DNA from: Fallopia convolvulus
Lineage: Eukaryota; Streptophyta; Magnoliopsida; Caryophyllales; Polygonaceae
Reading direction: 5' to 3'
NCBI GenBank assembly: GCA_964016875.1
Contig: OZ024735.1
Span: 16,830,934 to 16,894,933 of the forward strand
DNA: 64,000 bases
The notes under the pieces were generated by a model, which made no database searches, was not told the origin of the DNA, and worked only from the letters and a program-made list of their open reading frames with translations. A program made the translations under genes and the position numbers. Numbering within the stretch: the stretch's first letter is position 1; every line of letters begins with the position of its first letter. Positions 44,350-55,539 of the stretch are shown in pieces.

Positions 44350-44839
44350 ATTATGGCATATTTCCCAATTACTTTTTTGTTAATGCTTATTTATTTGACC
44401 ACAAAATTTGAAACCATATGTTTTCAAAGCCAATTTCAAGGTTATATTGCCATAACTTTTGCCTCCAAATAGATTCAATGCAAATGTCAAGGCTAAATGG
44501 CCACAGATTTCCTTCTAAATACATTCAGTGCAAATGTTAAGGCTAAATGTCCACGGATTTTTCCACTAAAGAGATTCATGGCAAATTTCAAGGCTAATGG
44601 CCACGAATTACGGGCGATAATGAGTTCAAATTCGACTCGAATTTAGATACAAAATACATTTGTAGCTAAATTTTGATGGTGATGCACTCAAAACCAACCA
44701 CAAAATTCAATTCTATCTAATATGGTTGAACGTGACTTTCGTGGCCAATAGCCACACATTTAGCAATGAACTAGTTTGCGGCTATTATTTGCAACTATAT
44801 AGCCATAAAACTAGAATTATGCGGTTCTTTTCCAGAGTG
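44350..44839. repeat. Right CACTA terminus and subterminal repeats
   Basis: Repeated GGCTAAATGGCCAC and GGCCACGAA motifs occur in the last 450 bases, ending GGTTCTTTTCCAGAGTG, the inverted terminus. Confidence 0.65.
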
Positions 44840-44981
44840 ATATTTAGCCTCGACCGTTTTAGCCCTAGGGCACCTTTCTTAGGGCAATCCGTTGGGGATG
44901 TCGTGACTAACATGATTTTGTGGTAAGCAGTCGTGTCTATTTTCTTGGCTACATACGCGTTGTCCAACAGTGAAACTTTCA

Positions 44982-44993
44982 GCTCTGATACCA
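44982..44993 (-). promoter_or_regulatory. Gypsy primer binding site (initiator tRNA-Met)
   Basis: The minus strand reads TGGTATCAGAGC, a perfect canonical site, four bases inside the LTR end at 44998. Confidence 0.85.
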
Positions 44994-46442
44994 TAATTGT
45001 AACACCCCTATTTTGCAACAATGGGTACTACTACCAGTGACCTCGAAATTTTCCCGTCCAAAGTCACCCAAGACTTTTAATTATATATATAATCAAACAT
45101 AATTAAAGGAAAATGAACTAAAAGCGAAATTTCTAGTCATTAATAAGAACATTCGTTCATTACAATGGTAGATGTTTTATAAAGGATGTAGCATCGGGAA
45201 AAAAAATCCATTTTATAAAAGGGTCGTTCAAAAGACGTATTTGAAAAATACAAATATATTTCCCAAGACAACTCATATGACGATGACTTGCTTGGCTTAA
45301 AGCAGAAGAGCTGGTACACCACCTTCTCAATGCTTTTCTCTAGGAAAATTTCTTCCTTCCTTCAATGTCATCTTGCATTGATCTTCTATCCTTGAATAAC
45401 TCTTCTCAAACCTTCTAACCTTCATCTTCAACCTTATGGCAAATTCTCATAGAGTTTGATATTTTCACAAATGACAAGAAATACCAGGCAAAAGTGCGGA
45501 AACAACGGAATTAGTCTAAGGAGACTAAGCAAGGGAAAATGGATAATTCTCACAAGTAAGGGTTGGTAATATCAATAATTATCAACAAGGTAATAGAGGA
45601 GATTATTTTTAGTGTAACAACATTTATGTGGAGCTTATAAGAACGGAAAGTAGTTTATCTTGAAGAGATGAACTATTTTACGAGAAGAAGGATACTATGA
45701 TATTGTAGTATCTTTATAGAGTATGAATATTGTTAGGAACGTTTATTTCACATCAAGTTTTTAAAAAGTCTCCCATAACTTTGTCGGACCTCAACCAACC
45801 TCATCATATTCGGAGCTCTAGATCAGGGAGGTGGCCCTAAAGTGCTTAAGTACCAAGCCCACCTAGACAAGCCCGAATAAACATTTAGATTGGAAAGACG
45901 ATTGTCAAAAGCCGGGAGCCGAGTTGATCTTTCAAGTTGTACAAAACCATCCCGTTTCATTTTAATTATCGTACACTAGCACTTATCTAGTGTCAAACCA
46001 TTTCATAAAGGTTACGATATTTAGGGCGGTGGGGGCTATGAAAGAGTTGGATCCACAAATGGAACGGAGTTCCAACATCTAGCTAGGGTGTATCATCCCT
46101 ATTTCAAGTAGGAGCGGATAAAATCATGATCCAAATTACCGAGGGAAGAGAGGGCGGCGAGCCATACCACTCGATAATACCGAGGGCAGAGAGGGTGATG
46201 AACCGTACCACTCGGTGAGTTATAAAGATATTTCAGGGCAAAATCCGCAACCCTAATCAAATACTAATCTATAACAAATCTCGAAAAGAGATTGAAACAA
46301 GTAAGACCACAAATAATCGGACCTAAAGTTCAATACTAGCGTAGTACAACTAATAATAACAATATGTCGGTATTTCTAAGCAAGGTTTATTTATTGAACA
46401 AATAAGTAGTTCCCAACATAGAAGAATATCCTTACGGAAACG

Positions 46443-46462
46443 AAATATATATATATATATAT
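46443..46462. repeat. (AT)n microsatellite
   Basis: About nine AT units inside the minus-strand gypsy LTR. Confidence 0.85.
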
Positions 46463-46830
46463 AAAGGTTACAAGGGAGAATATCCACTTGCCTTAACTCG
46501 ACTTAGCTTTCGAAATAGCGCGGCTTTATGGGCGATCGACTTAAGTTCTCGGAAATATGACCTAATAATCCAAGCATGGATAATTCAATAAAATGAAATA
46601 CATTAATTTTCTTACTTCATTTTCTTAGTTTTAAATCCATATAATTCCACTTTATATGAATAGGGAAATAATCTCAATTATTATCTTAATAATTTATTTT
46701 AGAAATTTCAATAATAACATTTCATATATTGTTATTCCATGCCAAGGTCTTTTATAAAATTATAGCTTATCTAAATGATCATGCATTTAAATAATTTCAT
46801 AAAATCCTAAGTAATAGCCTTATGATCATA

Positions 46831-47915
46831 TCTACTATATATATAAAAGTAATAAGGTTTGGAGCCATTTCCTTGCGCCATCTCATCATTGTCCACATGT
46901 CGTTCCGAGAATGTGCCACGTCGGATTTGCCACATGTCATCACCGTATTAATCCATATATTTTATTTCCAAAACACCCTAAAAAAATTGTAATTTTTTAT
47001 TTGATAATATATCCTAACAAAATCTAAAAAATAATTTTCCTTTTTATCGGTAATACGCTTGGAAAAAATTACAATTTTTGATTTGATAATATCCTAACTA
47101 TATCTTACCATATATTTTGATAGATTATATCGATATATTAATTTCCTTACCTATTATTTTTTGACCATATCTTACCAAAACTTCTTACATAAGATTTCCT
47201 TATAGATATATTGATTTCTTTTTACAAATTTTCATGTAATAATTCTATAATAATATGAACGTGAAATTCATAAAAATTTAATATGTATTATTTTATAATA
47301 ATTTATCTCTTTTATATTTACAAAATTAAAACCTTTCATTTTTTAAAAATACCTTTTTATAAAGTAATGAATACAAATAATACACATGGATATGTTTGGA
47401 CAAATTCTTTGTTTATCTATAACTATATATTTATATAAAAAAAATCTATAACTATATTTAAAGTCAGAATCTTTCGAACCACATGCACGATTCTGGCCCC
47501 ACCGTATATTTAAAAAATAATTTTTTATTCTTATTATTTTTTTCTTTTAAATTTTCTAAGCATCTATATAATTTTTATAAAACCTAACATTCTAATATAT
47601 TTAATAAAAATAAAAATAAAGGAAAAATAAAAGGTATGTTTTTCAAAAAATTTGATAAAAAAATTAAAAATTTTGTTAAAATTTTTAAATATCTATATAA
47701 TTATTTGCCTAAATTAAAATTTGATGAATAAATTATATTATCGTTTCCTTAACTTCCTTTTTGGATTATTTATGTAAATATAGAAGATTTTTATCTTTAA
47801 AAAAATCTATATAAATAAGTTATTTTTATATTTTATATTAAATTAAAATATTATTCATTAAATGAATTAAGTATTAAATTCATATAGTCGTTCATGGCAC
47901 GACGGGACTAACTAG
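46831..47915 (+). mobile_element. Non-autonomous Helitron, composite 5' ends
   Basis: The outer 5' end TCTACTATATATATAAAAG at 46831 follows a host A. The 3' end has the hairpin-like TCGT…ACGA and GGGACTAACTAG at 47915, followed by T. A second Helitron-type 5' end (TCTATAACTATATTTAAAG) lies at 47445. No RepHel protein is encoded. Its first 100 bases share stretches (TTGCGCCA, ACATGTCGTTCC) with the element at 50837. Confidence 0.7.
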
Positions 47916-48494
47916 TTTGTTTAATTAGTATTAGATAAATATTATATGTATTTAAAAATAATTTTAAAAATAGGAAATAATTAGATAAGGTCAAGAGTTA
48001 ATATTGTTACGGAATGGGCTCAATTTTGGGCACGAATTTCAATATGGACGAAATTAAAATATAACATATTAAAAATGCTATTAATATTATTTTGATTGGC
48101 CTTTTTTAACCAATAGGCCTAATTTTAACATAAGTCCAAAATTACACTTAAAGTCTAGCCCAAAAATATGTTCTAATTTCCTTCCTTTCTTCCTTCCTTC
48201 CTTCTTGGATCAGCCAGCAGCTGCTATAATAGCAGGTCGGGGCGGCTGGTGGTGGCGCCAACGAGTAGGGTCAGAAGCCGATGGTGGTCGGTGGCAAGGT
48301 GGAGGTCCGGTGGTGCTAAGGTTGTCGGAGGGGAGGTGAAAACCCCAAAAATCAGCCCAGAAAAAAAAACAGCCCAAAATAATTATAAAAAATGGTTTTG
48401 GGATTAAGAAAATCAAATCTAAATTTTTGGGATGGAGTTGGATGAAAATGGAGCTAGAAGAGGGTTTGTGTGCTCTTAACCTTGCTCAAACACC

Positions 48495-48503
48495 CTTTAA
48501 ATA
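48495..48503 (-). promoter_or_regulatory. TATA-like element in minus-strand gypsy LTR
   Basis: TATTTAAAG on the minus strand, corresponding to the TATTTAAAG at 52182-52190 in the opposite LTR. Confidence 0.45.
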
Positions 48504-48745
48504 CGGGAGAGGATTTTTTGAATGGAATAGAGGAATGGAAGTTATTGGTGGAGAGTGGAGGTGACTTGGAAGAATGCAGAGACCACCAGCCCAGAAATGG
48601 AGATTGGGTTGGAGGTGATCTTGGGAAGGAGGTGGAAGAGACCACCAGCCAACCATCTCGTTGATGGAACATGCATCCATGTCCTTGGAAGCTTCCATAG
48701 AAGAAAGAATAAAAACAATTATAACTCCTTCAAGTGTTAGAAAAA

Positions 48746-48830
48746 CAACTTGGTATATTGGTGAGAGTGTGAGTGTGGAGTGTAGAGGTCATGAGTTCAA
48801 AATCCCACATCCTTCATTTTTATTTTTCCA
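48746..48830 (+). other. Possible SINE-like pol III promoter segment
   Basis: TTGGTATATTGGTGAGAG resembles an A box, and GAGTTCAAAATCCC, about 45 bases later, resembles a B box. No flanking duplication was identified, so the call is weak. Confidence 0.3.
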
Positions 48831-49757
48831 CCTCACTTGAGTGATATGGGCTGAAAATCATTGGGCCGAGATTAGTGGGCTTCGTTTAGGCCCAATTTAT
48901 TTTTATTTGAGTTTAAACCAAATAATGGTCTTGCTCAAATTAAATTTATCTTATTACATTTCCTTCTTCATAGCTTGAGTGATATGGGCTGAAAATCATT
49001 AGGCCAAGATTAGTGGGGTTCGCCTAGGCCCAAATTATTTTTATTTGAGTTTAAACCAAATGATGGTCTTGCTCACATTAAATTTATCTTATTACATTTC
49101 CGTTCTCATAGCTTATTTCGAGAATCAAATTATCATTTCAAGATAATTTAGTTTACATGGTTTTTATTTAACTATCAAAGACGAAAATTTAATTTAAATA
49201 ATATTGGGTATAGACATCTTTAAATAATATATTTATTTATAAAAATAGCGGCTATTACACTATCATCCATACCCCAACCACATCCCTCATTTTTATTTTT
49301 CCACCTCACGTGAGTGATATGAGCTGAAAATCATTGGGCCGAGATTACTAGGCTTCGCTTAGGCCCAATTTATTTTTATTTGTGTCTAACCAAATGATGG
49401 TCTTGCTCAAACTAAGTTTATCTTATTACATTTCCGTCTTTATAGCTTGAGTGATATGGGCTGAAAATCATTAGGCCAAGATTAGTGGGCTTCGCCTAGG
49501 CCCAATTTATTTTTATTTGAGTTTAAACCTAATGATGGTCTTGCTCAAATTAAATTTATCTTATTACATTTCCGTCTTCATAGCTTATTTCGAGAATTAA
49601 ATTATCATTTCAAGATAATTTAGTTCACAAGGTTTTTATTTAACTATCAAAGACGAAAATTTAATTTAAATAATATTAAGTATAGACATCTTTAAAAAAT
49701 ATATTCATTTATAAAAATAGCGGCTATTACACTATCATCCATAACCCAATCACAACC
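48805..49757. repeat. Tandem 473-bp repeat, two copies, with internal 135-bp doubling
   Basis: CCACATCC(T/C)TCATTTTTATTTTTCC recurs at 48805 and 49278. Each 473-bp copy itself contains a near-duplicate of about 135 bp beginning GAGTGATATGGGCTGAAAATC (48838/48973 and 49312/49448). It lies at the U3 end of the minus-strand gypsy LTR and duplicates its terminus (GCGGCTATTACA at 49248-49259 and 49720-49731). Confidence 0.85.
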
Positions 49758-49783
49758 GCCATCCGAAGCAATCCACGCATGGA

Positions 49784-50270
49784 TAGGGATGGAAATCTCA
49801 CCCACACCCGATGGAAACCTGACTCATCCATCCGGGAAAGCGGGTGAAAATCCGAATAAAGTAGGGTGATGGATGGGTATGAATGAAGGCCCTTCACCCA
49901 TCCACCTGACATGATACACCCGATTATATATAATTATGTTAGATATGTATAACAATTACTAATATTAAATTTTAATTTGTGGTTATTGCTCCAATTTTGC
50001 ATTTAAATACTACTTATGCATTTTTAATTTCTTATTATATCTTATTTATATAATATTATTTGATATAAAAATGAGAATTTTGTATTACATGTGTTAAATT
50101 ATCCTAAATGCACATCACTTGTTATATAAATGTAAAATTTTCAATCATCCATGGACGACCCGACCCACTCGAATCACCCGACAGATGATGGATGGATGCA
50201 CCCAAATTGGCTAAAGGATGGGCATGGATCATCCTCCATCCGACCCGAACCCGACCCATTGCCATCTCTA
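49784..50270. mobile_element. hAT-type MITE (element D)
   Basis: Ends TAGGGATGGAAATC and TTGCCATCTCTA form imperfect inverted repeats. The flanking 8-mers CGCATGGA (49776-49783) and CGCGTGGA (50271-50278) differ at one base. The arms contain ACCCGA/TCCATCC repeats and the centre is AT-rich. Confidence 0.82.
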
Positions 50271-50626
50271 CGCGTGGATCTCTCGCAGAACTCTCTGCGA
50301 CCCCTTAGTAAAATCACTATAACTTTCCAATACATAAACCAACCACTATAAAGTTTTGAGGATAGAAACTATACTTCTAGATCTAACTCCTCGAGTTGGA
50401 ATCACTCAAATATGAGTCCGAACTAGGGAGAACAAGCCGGTTGAAGATATGCTAGATTTTTGGGTGTGGACTTACCTTGCATTGTGGACTTACCTTGAAC
50501 TATGGACTTAACAATCCTTGATCACACATCACTCGGTTTTGGATGTAACTCACCAATTCCAAGCACAGCCAGAGTGAGGAAGATTGGCAGAGTGGTGGTG
50601 AAGTATTGAAGGGGCATGAGCAAAGT
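50271..50626. other. Short non-repeat stretch between insertions
   Basis: No ORF or domain is visible. Contains a direct repeat of TGTGGACTTACCTTG(C/A)A (50467 and 50484). It ends in AGTGAGGAAGATTGGCAG, similar to DNA just beyond the solo LTR (55535 onward), so both are parts of one old locus. Confidence 0.35.
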
Positions 50627-50836
50627 GAGGATGTAATAACCGCTAATTTTACTAAATTTTAATAATTTATGAAAATTAATACCTTTTTCGTTAAAAATAA
50701 TAAATTTATTTTCATATTATATTCTCAAAAATATAGTCTAAAAATCTAAATTTTTTCGTAGTTGAATAATTTTGATTACTAAAAATCTAATAAAATTGGT
50801 AGAGTTGCTTGTCTTAAAATGGTGGGATTTGAGGAA

Positions 50837-51389
50837 TCTATGTATATATATAAAAGACGCAAGGAATAAGGTCACCATGTTGCGCCACCTAGGATTTTCC
50901 TACGTGTCGTTCCCACATTAAGTCACCTAGGATTTCGCCACATAGGATTTTTTATTTTGAGAATTTATATGTGTTGATATTATTTTAGGATAGTATAGAA
51001 ATATGATAAATTAATCTAGGAAAGATTCTATCTAAAACAAAGATGTTATCTAATGTTAAATCTTAAGAAGTAATGTTAAATATTTGATATGATAATTTAT
51101 TTAACTTAAAAAGATTATATCTAAAATAAAATAAAATATAAAATTATTAAATAATTGGTAAAATATTATTGATGAATATTATTTAAAATAATTTATTTAA
51201 GTTATTTTTTCTATCACAATATAAACTACTTGCCACGTAGGATTTTACCATGTGCCACCTAGGATTTTTCGTACATGTCATTCTCACAATTTATATATAT
51301 TGAAAAGATTCTATCTAACATAAAATAAACTATAATATATATTAGGATAGATTATGAGTATATAATTGATTATCAGTTGATTACATTAT

Positions 51390-51425
<36 letters not shown>

Positions 51426-51852
51426 CTATAAAAGTTTTTGTAAATCAAATTATGATAAAAAAAATTACAAGATGATAAAGATTACATTATCTATGTCTTT
51501 TTATCCATTTATGATGTAAAAGATTTTTTAAAAATTAAATTTTGGTTAAAAAATTTGTCTATAATTATATATTAAAGTTGTATCTTTTTGAGCCACCACT
51601 TTGACTTTGCCCCAACTTTATTTGTAAAATTTCAACTTTTATGTATATTATTTTATTTTTTCAAATAATTTTTCTCTCTATTTATAAAAATTGTAAAAAT
51701 TCGAAATTTATTTGATTTTAAAAATAAAAAACTATCACATGTGAGTATAATTTTTTTTTTATCTTTTATGTATCATTATATTAAATTAAATATGCTCATG
51801 TCTCATAGTTAATCCGAGCCGTAGTCGTGCATGACACTATGGGTATAACTAG
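50837..51852 (+). mobile_element. Non-autonomous Helitron inside the solo LTR
   Basis: A TC start (TCTATGTATATATATAAAAG) follows a host A. The 3' end has a degenerate hairpin (TCGTG-CATGA-CACTA) and GGGTATAACTAG before T (51853). A second Helitron-type 5' end lies at 51558 (TCTATAATTATATATTAAAG). The tandem phrase GCCACCTAGGATTTT appears three times near its start. Confidence 0.68.
51391..51423. repeat. (AT)n microsatellite
   Basis: About 15 AT units inside the Helitron. Confidence 0.9.
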
Positions 51853-52181
51853 TAGGAACTAAAATTTTAATATGTGGAGATCTTGCTCTCGATTCCCCCG
51901 CTTTCCTTCCCCGACCACTATACCAAGTTATTTTTCTTTACCACCTAACACCTTTATCTTATTCTTAAACCCACCCTTTTTTATCTTTCGCCCAAGAGAC
52001 CACCGGTTCTTCACCACCGACTGGTCCGATGCTTTGACCGCCGAAAACTACTGCACGCCGACTGCCGCGCCTCACCCATCAAATCTCCTTCTTCTCTTCC
52101 CCCTACTTCTTGCCCTTTTCAAGGTCAATAGGCCAATAGCCTAACTAGGGCTAGTCTGCAATGGAAGAGCTCTTTTGGGGC

Positions 52182-52190
52182 TATTTAAAG
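52182..52190 (+). promoter_or_regulatory. TATA-like element of the solo LTR
   Basis: TATTTAAAG is followed about 30 bases later by a GAATGCACACC start-like segment. The layout is mirrored in the opposite LTR. Confidence 0.45.
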
Positions 52191-53439
52191 GGAGTTTGGA
52201 GAAGGAATGCACACCACAGACCTCTGATTTTCTCGTTCAAACTCCAAGCAAGAACTAATCTCTTCTTCCTTTCCAAATTCTCAAACCAAATCTGAATTTT
52301 TGTTCGATCCACTCGCCGTCGGAAAGCACCACCGGACGCCGCCGCCCATTCCTTCTCGCGCGCGTGCCTCCGCTTCCTCGCCGGACCGCCAGGAGAAAGT
52401 GTCGCGAGTCGTCACCCTCCTCTGTCGCTGTTGTTGTTCTTTTGTTGCTGCCTGTTGTCTCGTTTTGTGCAGGAACGAACGAACAAAGAAGAAGCAAGAG
52501 AAGGGCTAGGCTGATCTGGTATTAGGCGGGCCTCTCCTTCAATTGGGCCGAGATTATCAGAAGGAAAACAAGCCCAAATTCTGTTTCAAATAACCCATCA
52601 GCTCATTTGTTTAGAACAAGGGATGTTCGGCCCGTATCCTCGGTTCTAGCCCATTCCCAAGCCCAAGCACTTTTCGTTCCATCCCGTTGGTATAATCTCG
52701 AATCCTAAATTATTTATTTATTATTATATTAAAAATTATTTCTATTATAAATCATAATTAATTTGGGAATTTAAATAAAAGTTATTCTTATTTTTTATAA
52801 AATAGACTTATAAAAAACTATTCAAGCATGCCCACTTAGGATGTTTATAATTTTAATAAATTATAAATGATCTCCTAAAATAATACTATTAATGAAAATA
52901 ATATTATTAGGCATGTTTAGATTATATTATTCAAAAATAATAGTTTAAGCTATAACTCTCTTTAATAAAAAAGGGGTTGTTCTAATAACTTAAGATAGAA
53001 ACGAAATAAAGAAGTTTAATATTTCGTTTCTATAATGTGAACCTCGGACTAGGTCTAACTCTCGAGAAGCTCTTCGTTCGTGATCTTACAACATCGCAGG
53101 AGTTCTACTCGAATCATAAGGCAAGTGGATGGACCTCTTGCTCTTCTCCTTTATTAACCGTGGATTTATGCTCCGTTTAATATTCATGCTTGTTTGAGAA
53201 CAACTTGTTTGCAACAAATGAACTTAGGTTATTTATTGCTTAGAGATAACGACCTCGTTAACCTTATTATTATCCGTTACTCTAGTATTGGACTTTAAGA
53301 CCGATGTTTGCGGCCTTGTTTGTTTAAAGTGTCTCGTTTAGAGACCTTCATTGGAATAGTATAGAATAAGGTGTTAGACATAAGTCTAGGAACACCTTTT
53401 TATAATATTTTTATATATAAGTCATGACTCTACTCTTAT

Positions 53440-53725
53440 CCTGTTGACTAAAGTCTTAAGTAATGACGAAATAGAAAGGTTTCGTCTAAAGTCTAAAGCA
53501 ATGTCACACGGAAAAGAAATGTTGGTCAAAGTCTTAAAGCAATGTCGAAATAGGAAGTTCGTCTAAAGTCTTAAGCAATACCACATAAAATAGAAATGTC
53601 GGTTAAAGTCTTACGCTATGTCGCATTTCAACTTCACAAATTAGGCTAAGTCTCCTGCTATGCCGAAATTTCCGAAATCATGAATTAGGCTGGAGTTCTC
53701 GCTATGCCTATTCAATTCACTAGTC
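53440..53725. repeat. Degenerate tandem repeat inside the solo LTR
   Basis: AAAGTCTTAAGCAATG-like phrases recur about every 60-75 bases (53451, 53488, 53530, 53568, 53605). GGCTAAGTCTCCTGCTATGCC and GGCTGGAGTTCTCGCTATGCC follow as a second pair. Confidence 0.65.
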
Positions 53726-53729
53726 AAAG

Positions 53730-55440
53730 TATATTATTGTATACTTTTTGAGATAATAAAATTCTCAATCTATTTTGTAGTGAACCACACACGTGGTATT
53801 CTGTTTCCAAAAGAAATCTCGTATTTCTTTTTGTTCGATAATAATGTCAACGTACGCTTTGATAGGACCCCGTCCCTTTGGTGTTCTATCTCCAAATAAA
53901 GTTCGATTATTTTCCTCTTGGGTAAGAGTGTTAAATCTGTTCCTAGTGAAATCATATTTTCGTAATATCATAGCTACCTCGGAATTTCGTAGTCTTCTTC
54001 TTTTTCGATGGAGGTATTAACTGTTTGACTATCGACCAATCACCATCATTGGAGATCGATACCAACATCTTTCATTAATACCTTAGCCGCCATTCACTTG
54101 CTAGCCTTTCATTAGACTAACCCATCCACTCTCTTTTCTTTTTCCCTTGCATGTTCGGACATTAGGATGCAAAGGCGTGTTTCTCAAAAACCAAGGATCC
54201 AATGTTAGACGCAATAAGGAGACATATCAAGGAAGGGTTATGACGGTGCGCGAAATAATCGCTAAATAATTAAGGACAAATTAGCAAACGAGAAAAGGAA
54301 AAGAGATAAATAGCGCGTTATATATACGAACCCGCACTCGAATGCATCTACACGATCGTGACATATGCGTAAAATTGCAAAGAGTATGAATCTTCCGAAC
54401 CAAGTGGGCTTCGGTGATAAGTAGATAACATACTTTTCGGCCCATTTGGTGACCCATCTTCTTATAAGCCCAAATACACTTTTATACTTGAACTGGGCCT
54501 AAAGTTCATGGTCCACTACATATTCCATGCGATGTGTTGGATTTTGTCCAAATCACCAACACAAGTATATGTAAGCGAGGTGTCTTTCGGTTCGTACTAA
54601 TTAAATGCAAATACCACCATCTCCATGCATGCAAATTCCACGTAACACTCAAAATTGCATGTGTAGCCATGCATTACCATGATGTCACATATATACCAAG
54701 ATAAGTAAACTTCAATGCAAATAAAGGTCCACTTGGGTGTTGCCACCACACAACCCTTCTTACATATTACGATTTTGGGCCCGTCCCACATCGATACTCA
54801 ACGGAGATGCTCAACAACAAAACAATATATATAGTGGAAGAATGAGACCAAAGAAAGGGTCGAAAATCCTCTCTGGCTCGAGAACTATCTCGTTTGCCAA
54901 AGCTCGACGTGTTTGATCTCCGAGTGAGATCGCGCTATAAACGGTATAAAGTCTAAAGGCTTTATTCGTAAAGAGCACAAAAACAACCGGCTGAGGGGTG
55001 GAGAGGAGGAATAGTCCACGTACGAAAAGCGTTCGGTTGTACGAATCCCGAGAGTTAGTATTTATTTAATTCCCGTTTATAGCGCGGTTTATTTCGGGTT
55101 TCATCAGGTTATATTTCTAAGTCGAAGAAGTCAAGAGGAGGTACGCATTCAGAGGAGTAGTTTTAAGACTTGAAGATCAAGGCAAAACAAGGTTGAAGGA
55201 AGGAAGAATTTTCTCGAGGAGCAACGCATCCACAAGGTGGTGCACCAACTCTCTCTTTAAGTCAAGGAACTCATCATCATATGAGTCTTCCTTGAATCAC
55301 TCTCGCATTTTCAATAATTCCTTTATAGAAAATAAGTTTTCTTTCTGTTGCTACATCTATTGTAAATAAAATTGTATTGTAATGAACTACGGTTCTTTTT
55401 AATGAATCAGATTTTCGTTTTTGAGTCATTTTCATTTAAG
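53730..55440. other. Remainder of the solo LTR, no gene
   Basis: This is unique-looking LTR sequence. A minus-strand ORF of 68 codons (53971-53765) has no family I can name. Positions 54780-55130 look like a transcribed leader. No further feature is supported. Confidence 0.35.
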
Positions 55441-55539
55441 TTATATTTTTTTTAAAAAGCCTTGGGTGGTTCTGGGTAGATTAATCCGGGATCACCGACG
55501 GTAATATCCCTTAAGATAAAATAGGGGTGTTATAGAGGA

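Larger units (their letters stand above)
20771..44839 (+). mobile_element. CACTA (En/Spm) DNA transposon with nested insertions
   Basis: The left end reads CACTGCTGGAAAACGCG. The right end, inverted, reads CACTCTGGAAAAGAACC, the same terminus with one base deleted. Both ends are followed inward by repeated subterminal motifs such as GGCCACGAA, GCCACAAG and GGCTA over about 600 bases. The element carries a TNP2-type transposase (24644-28343), a second Ptta/En/Spm gene (29398-44018) and a divergent Myb/SANT-like gene (22952-21821). A SIRE-like copia element and two hAT MITEs lie inside. Without the copia and MITE insertions it would be about 12.5 kb. The flanking trinucleotides (AAG and ATA) do not match, so the ends or flanks have changed since insertion. 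Coding genes are interrupted by stops. Confidence 0.82.
44840..49731 (-). mobile_element. Truncated Ty3/gypsy (Tekay/Del-like) element: LTR plus primer site
   Basis: A long LTR reads on the minus strand from about 49731 (or 49259) to 44998, starting TGTAATAGCCGCTATTTTT and ending AAAATAGGGGTGTTACA. Four bases later the minus strand has TGGTATCAGAGC (44993-44982), the initiator-tRNA-Met primer site. So this is a 5' LTR, whose internal region is cut off at the CACTA boundary (44840). A Helitron (46831-47915) and possible SINE-like sequence are nested in it. A TATA-like TATTTAAAG lies at 48503-48495. The clade call rests on the long LTR and its TGTAA…TTACA ends and is moderate. Confidence 0.68.
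50632..55534 (+). mobile_element. Solo LTR of a Tekay/Del-like gypsy element
   Basis: It starts TGTAATAACCGCTAATTTT and ends AAAATAGGGGTGTTATA. The flanking 5-mers GAGGA (50627-50631 and 55535-55539) are identical. No primer site, internal region or second LTR accompanies it, so it is a solo LTR left by recombination between two LTRs. It is 4.9 kb long including a nested Helitron (50837-51852), so the LTR itself is about 3.9 kb. A TATA-like TATTTAAAG is at 52182. The termini are related to the minus-strand LTR at 44998-49731. Confidence 0.8.

Noticed and set aside
48210..48416. Pro/Ser-rich ORF in the minus-strand gypsy LTR
   Set aside because: Leader-region sequence just downstream of the LTR TATA-like element. 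There is no retroelement domain in the frame.
53765..53971. Minus-strand 68-codon ORF thought at first to be organelle-derived
   Set aside because: It reads protein-like in two overlapping frames, but I could not match it to any plastid or mitochondrial gene, and it lies inside a solo LTR.
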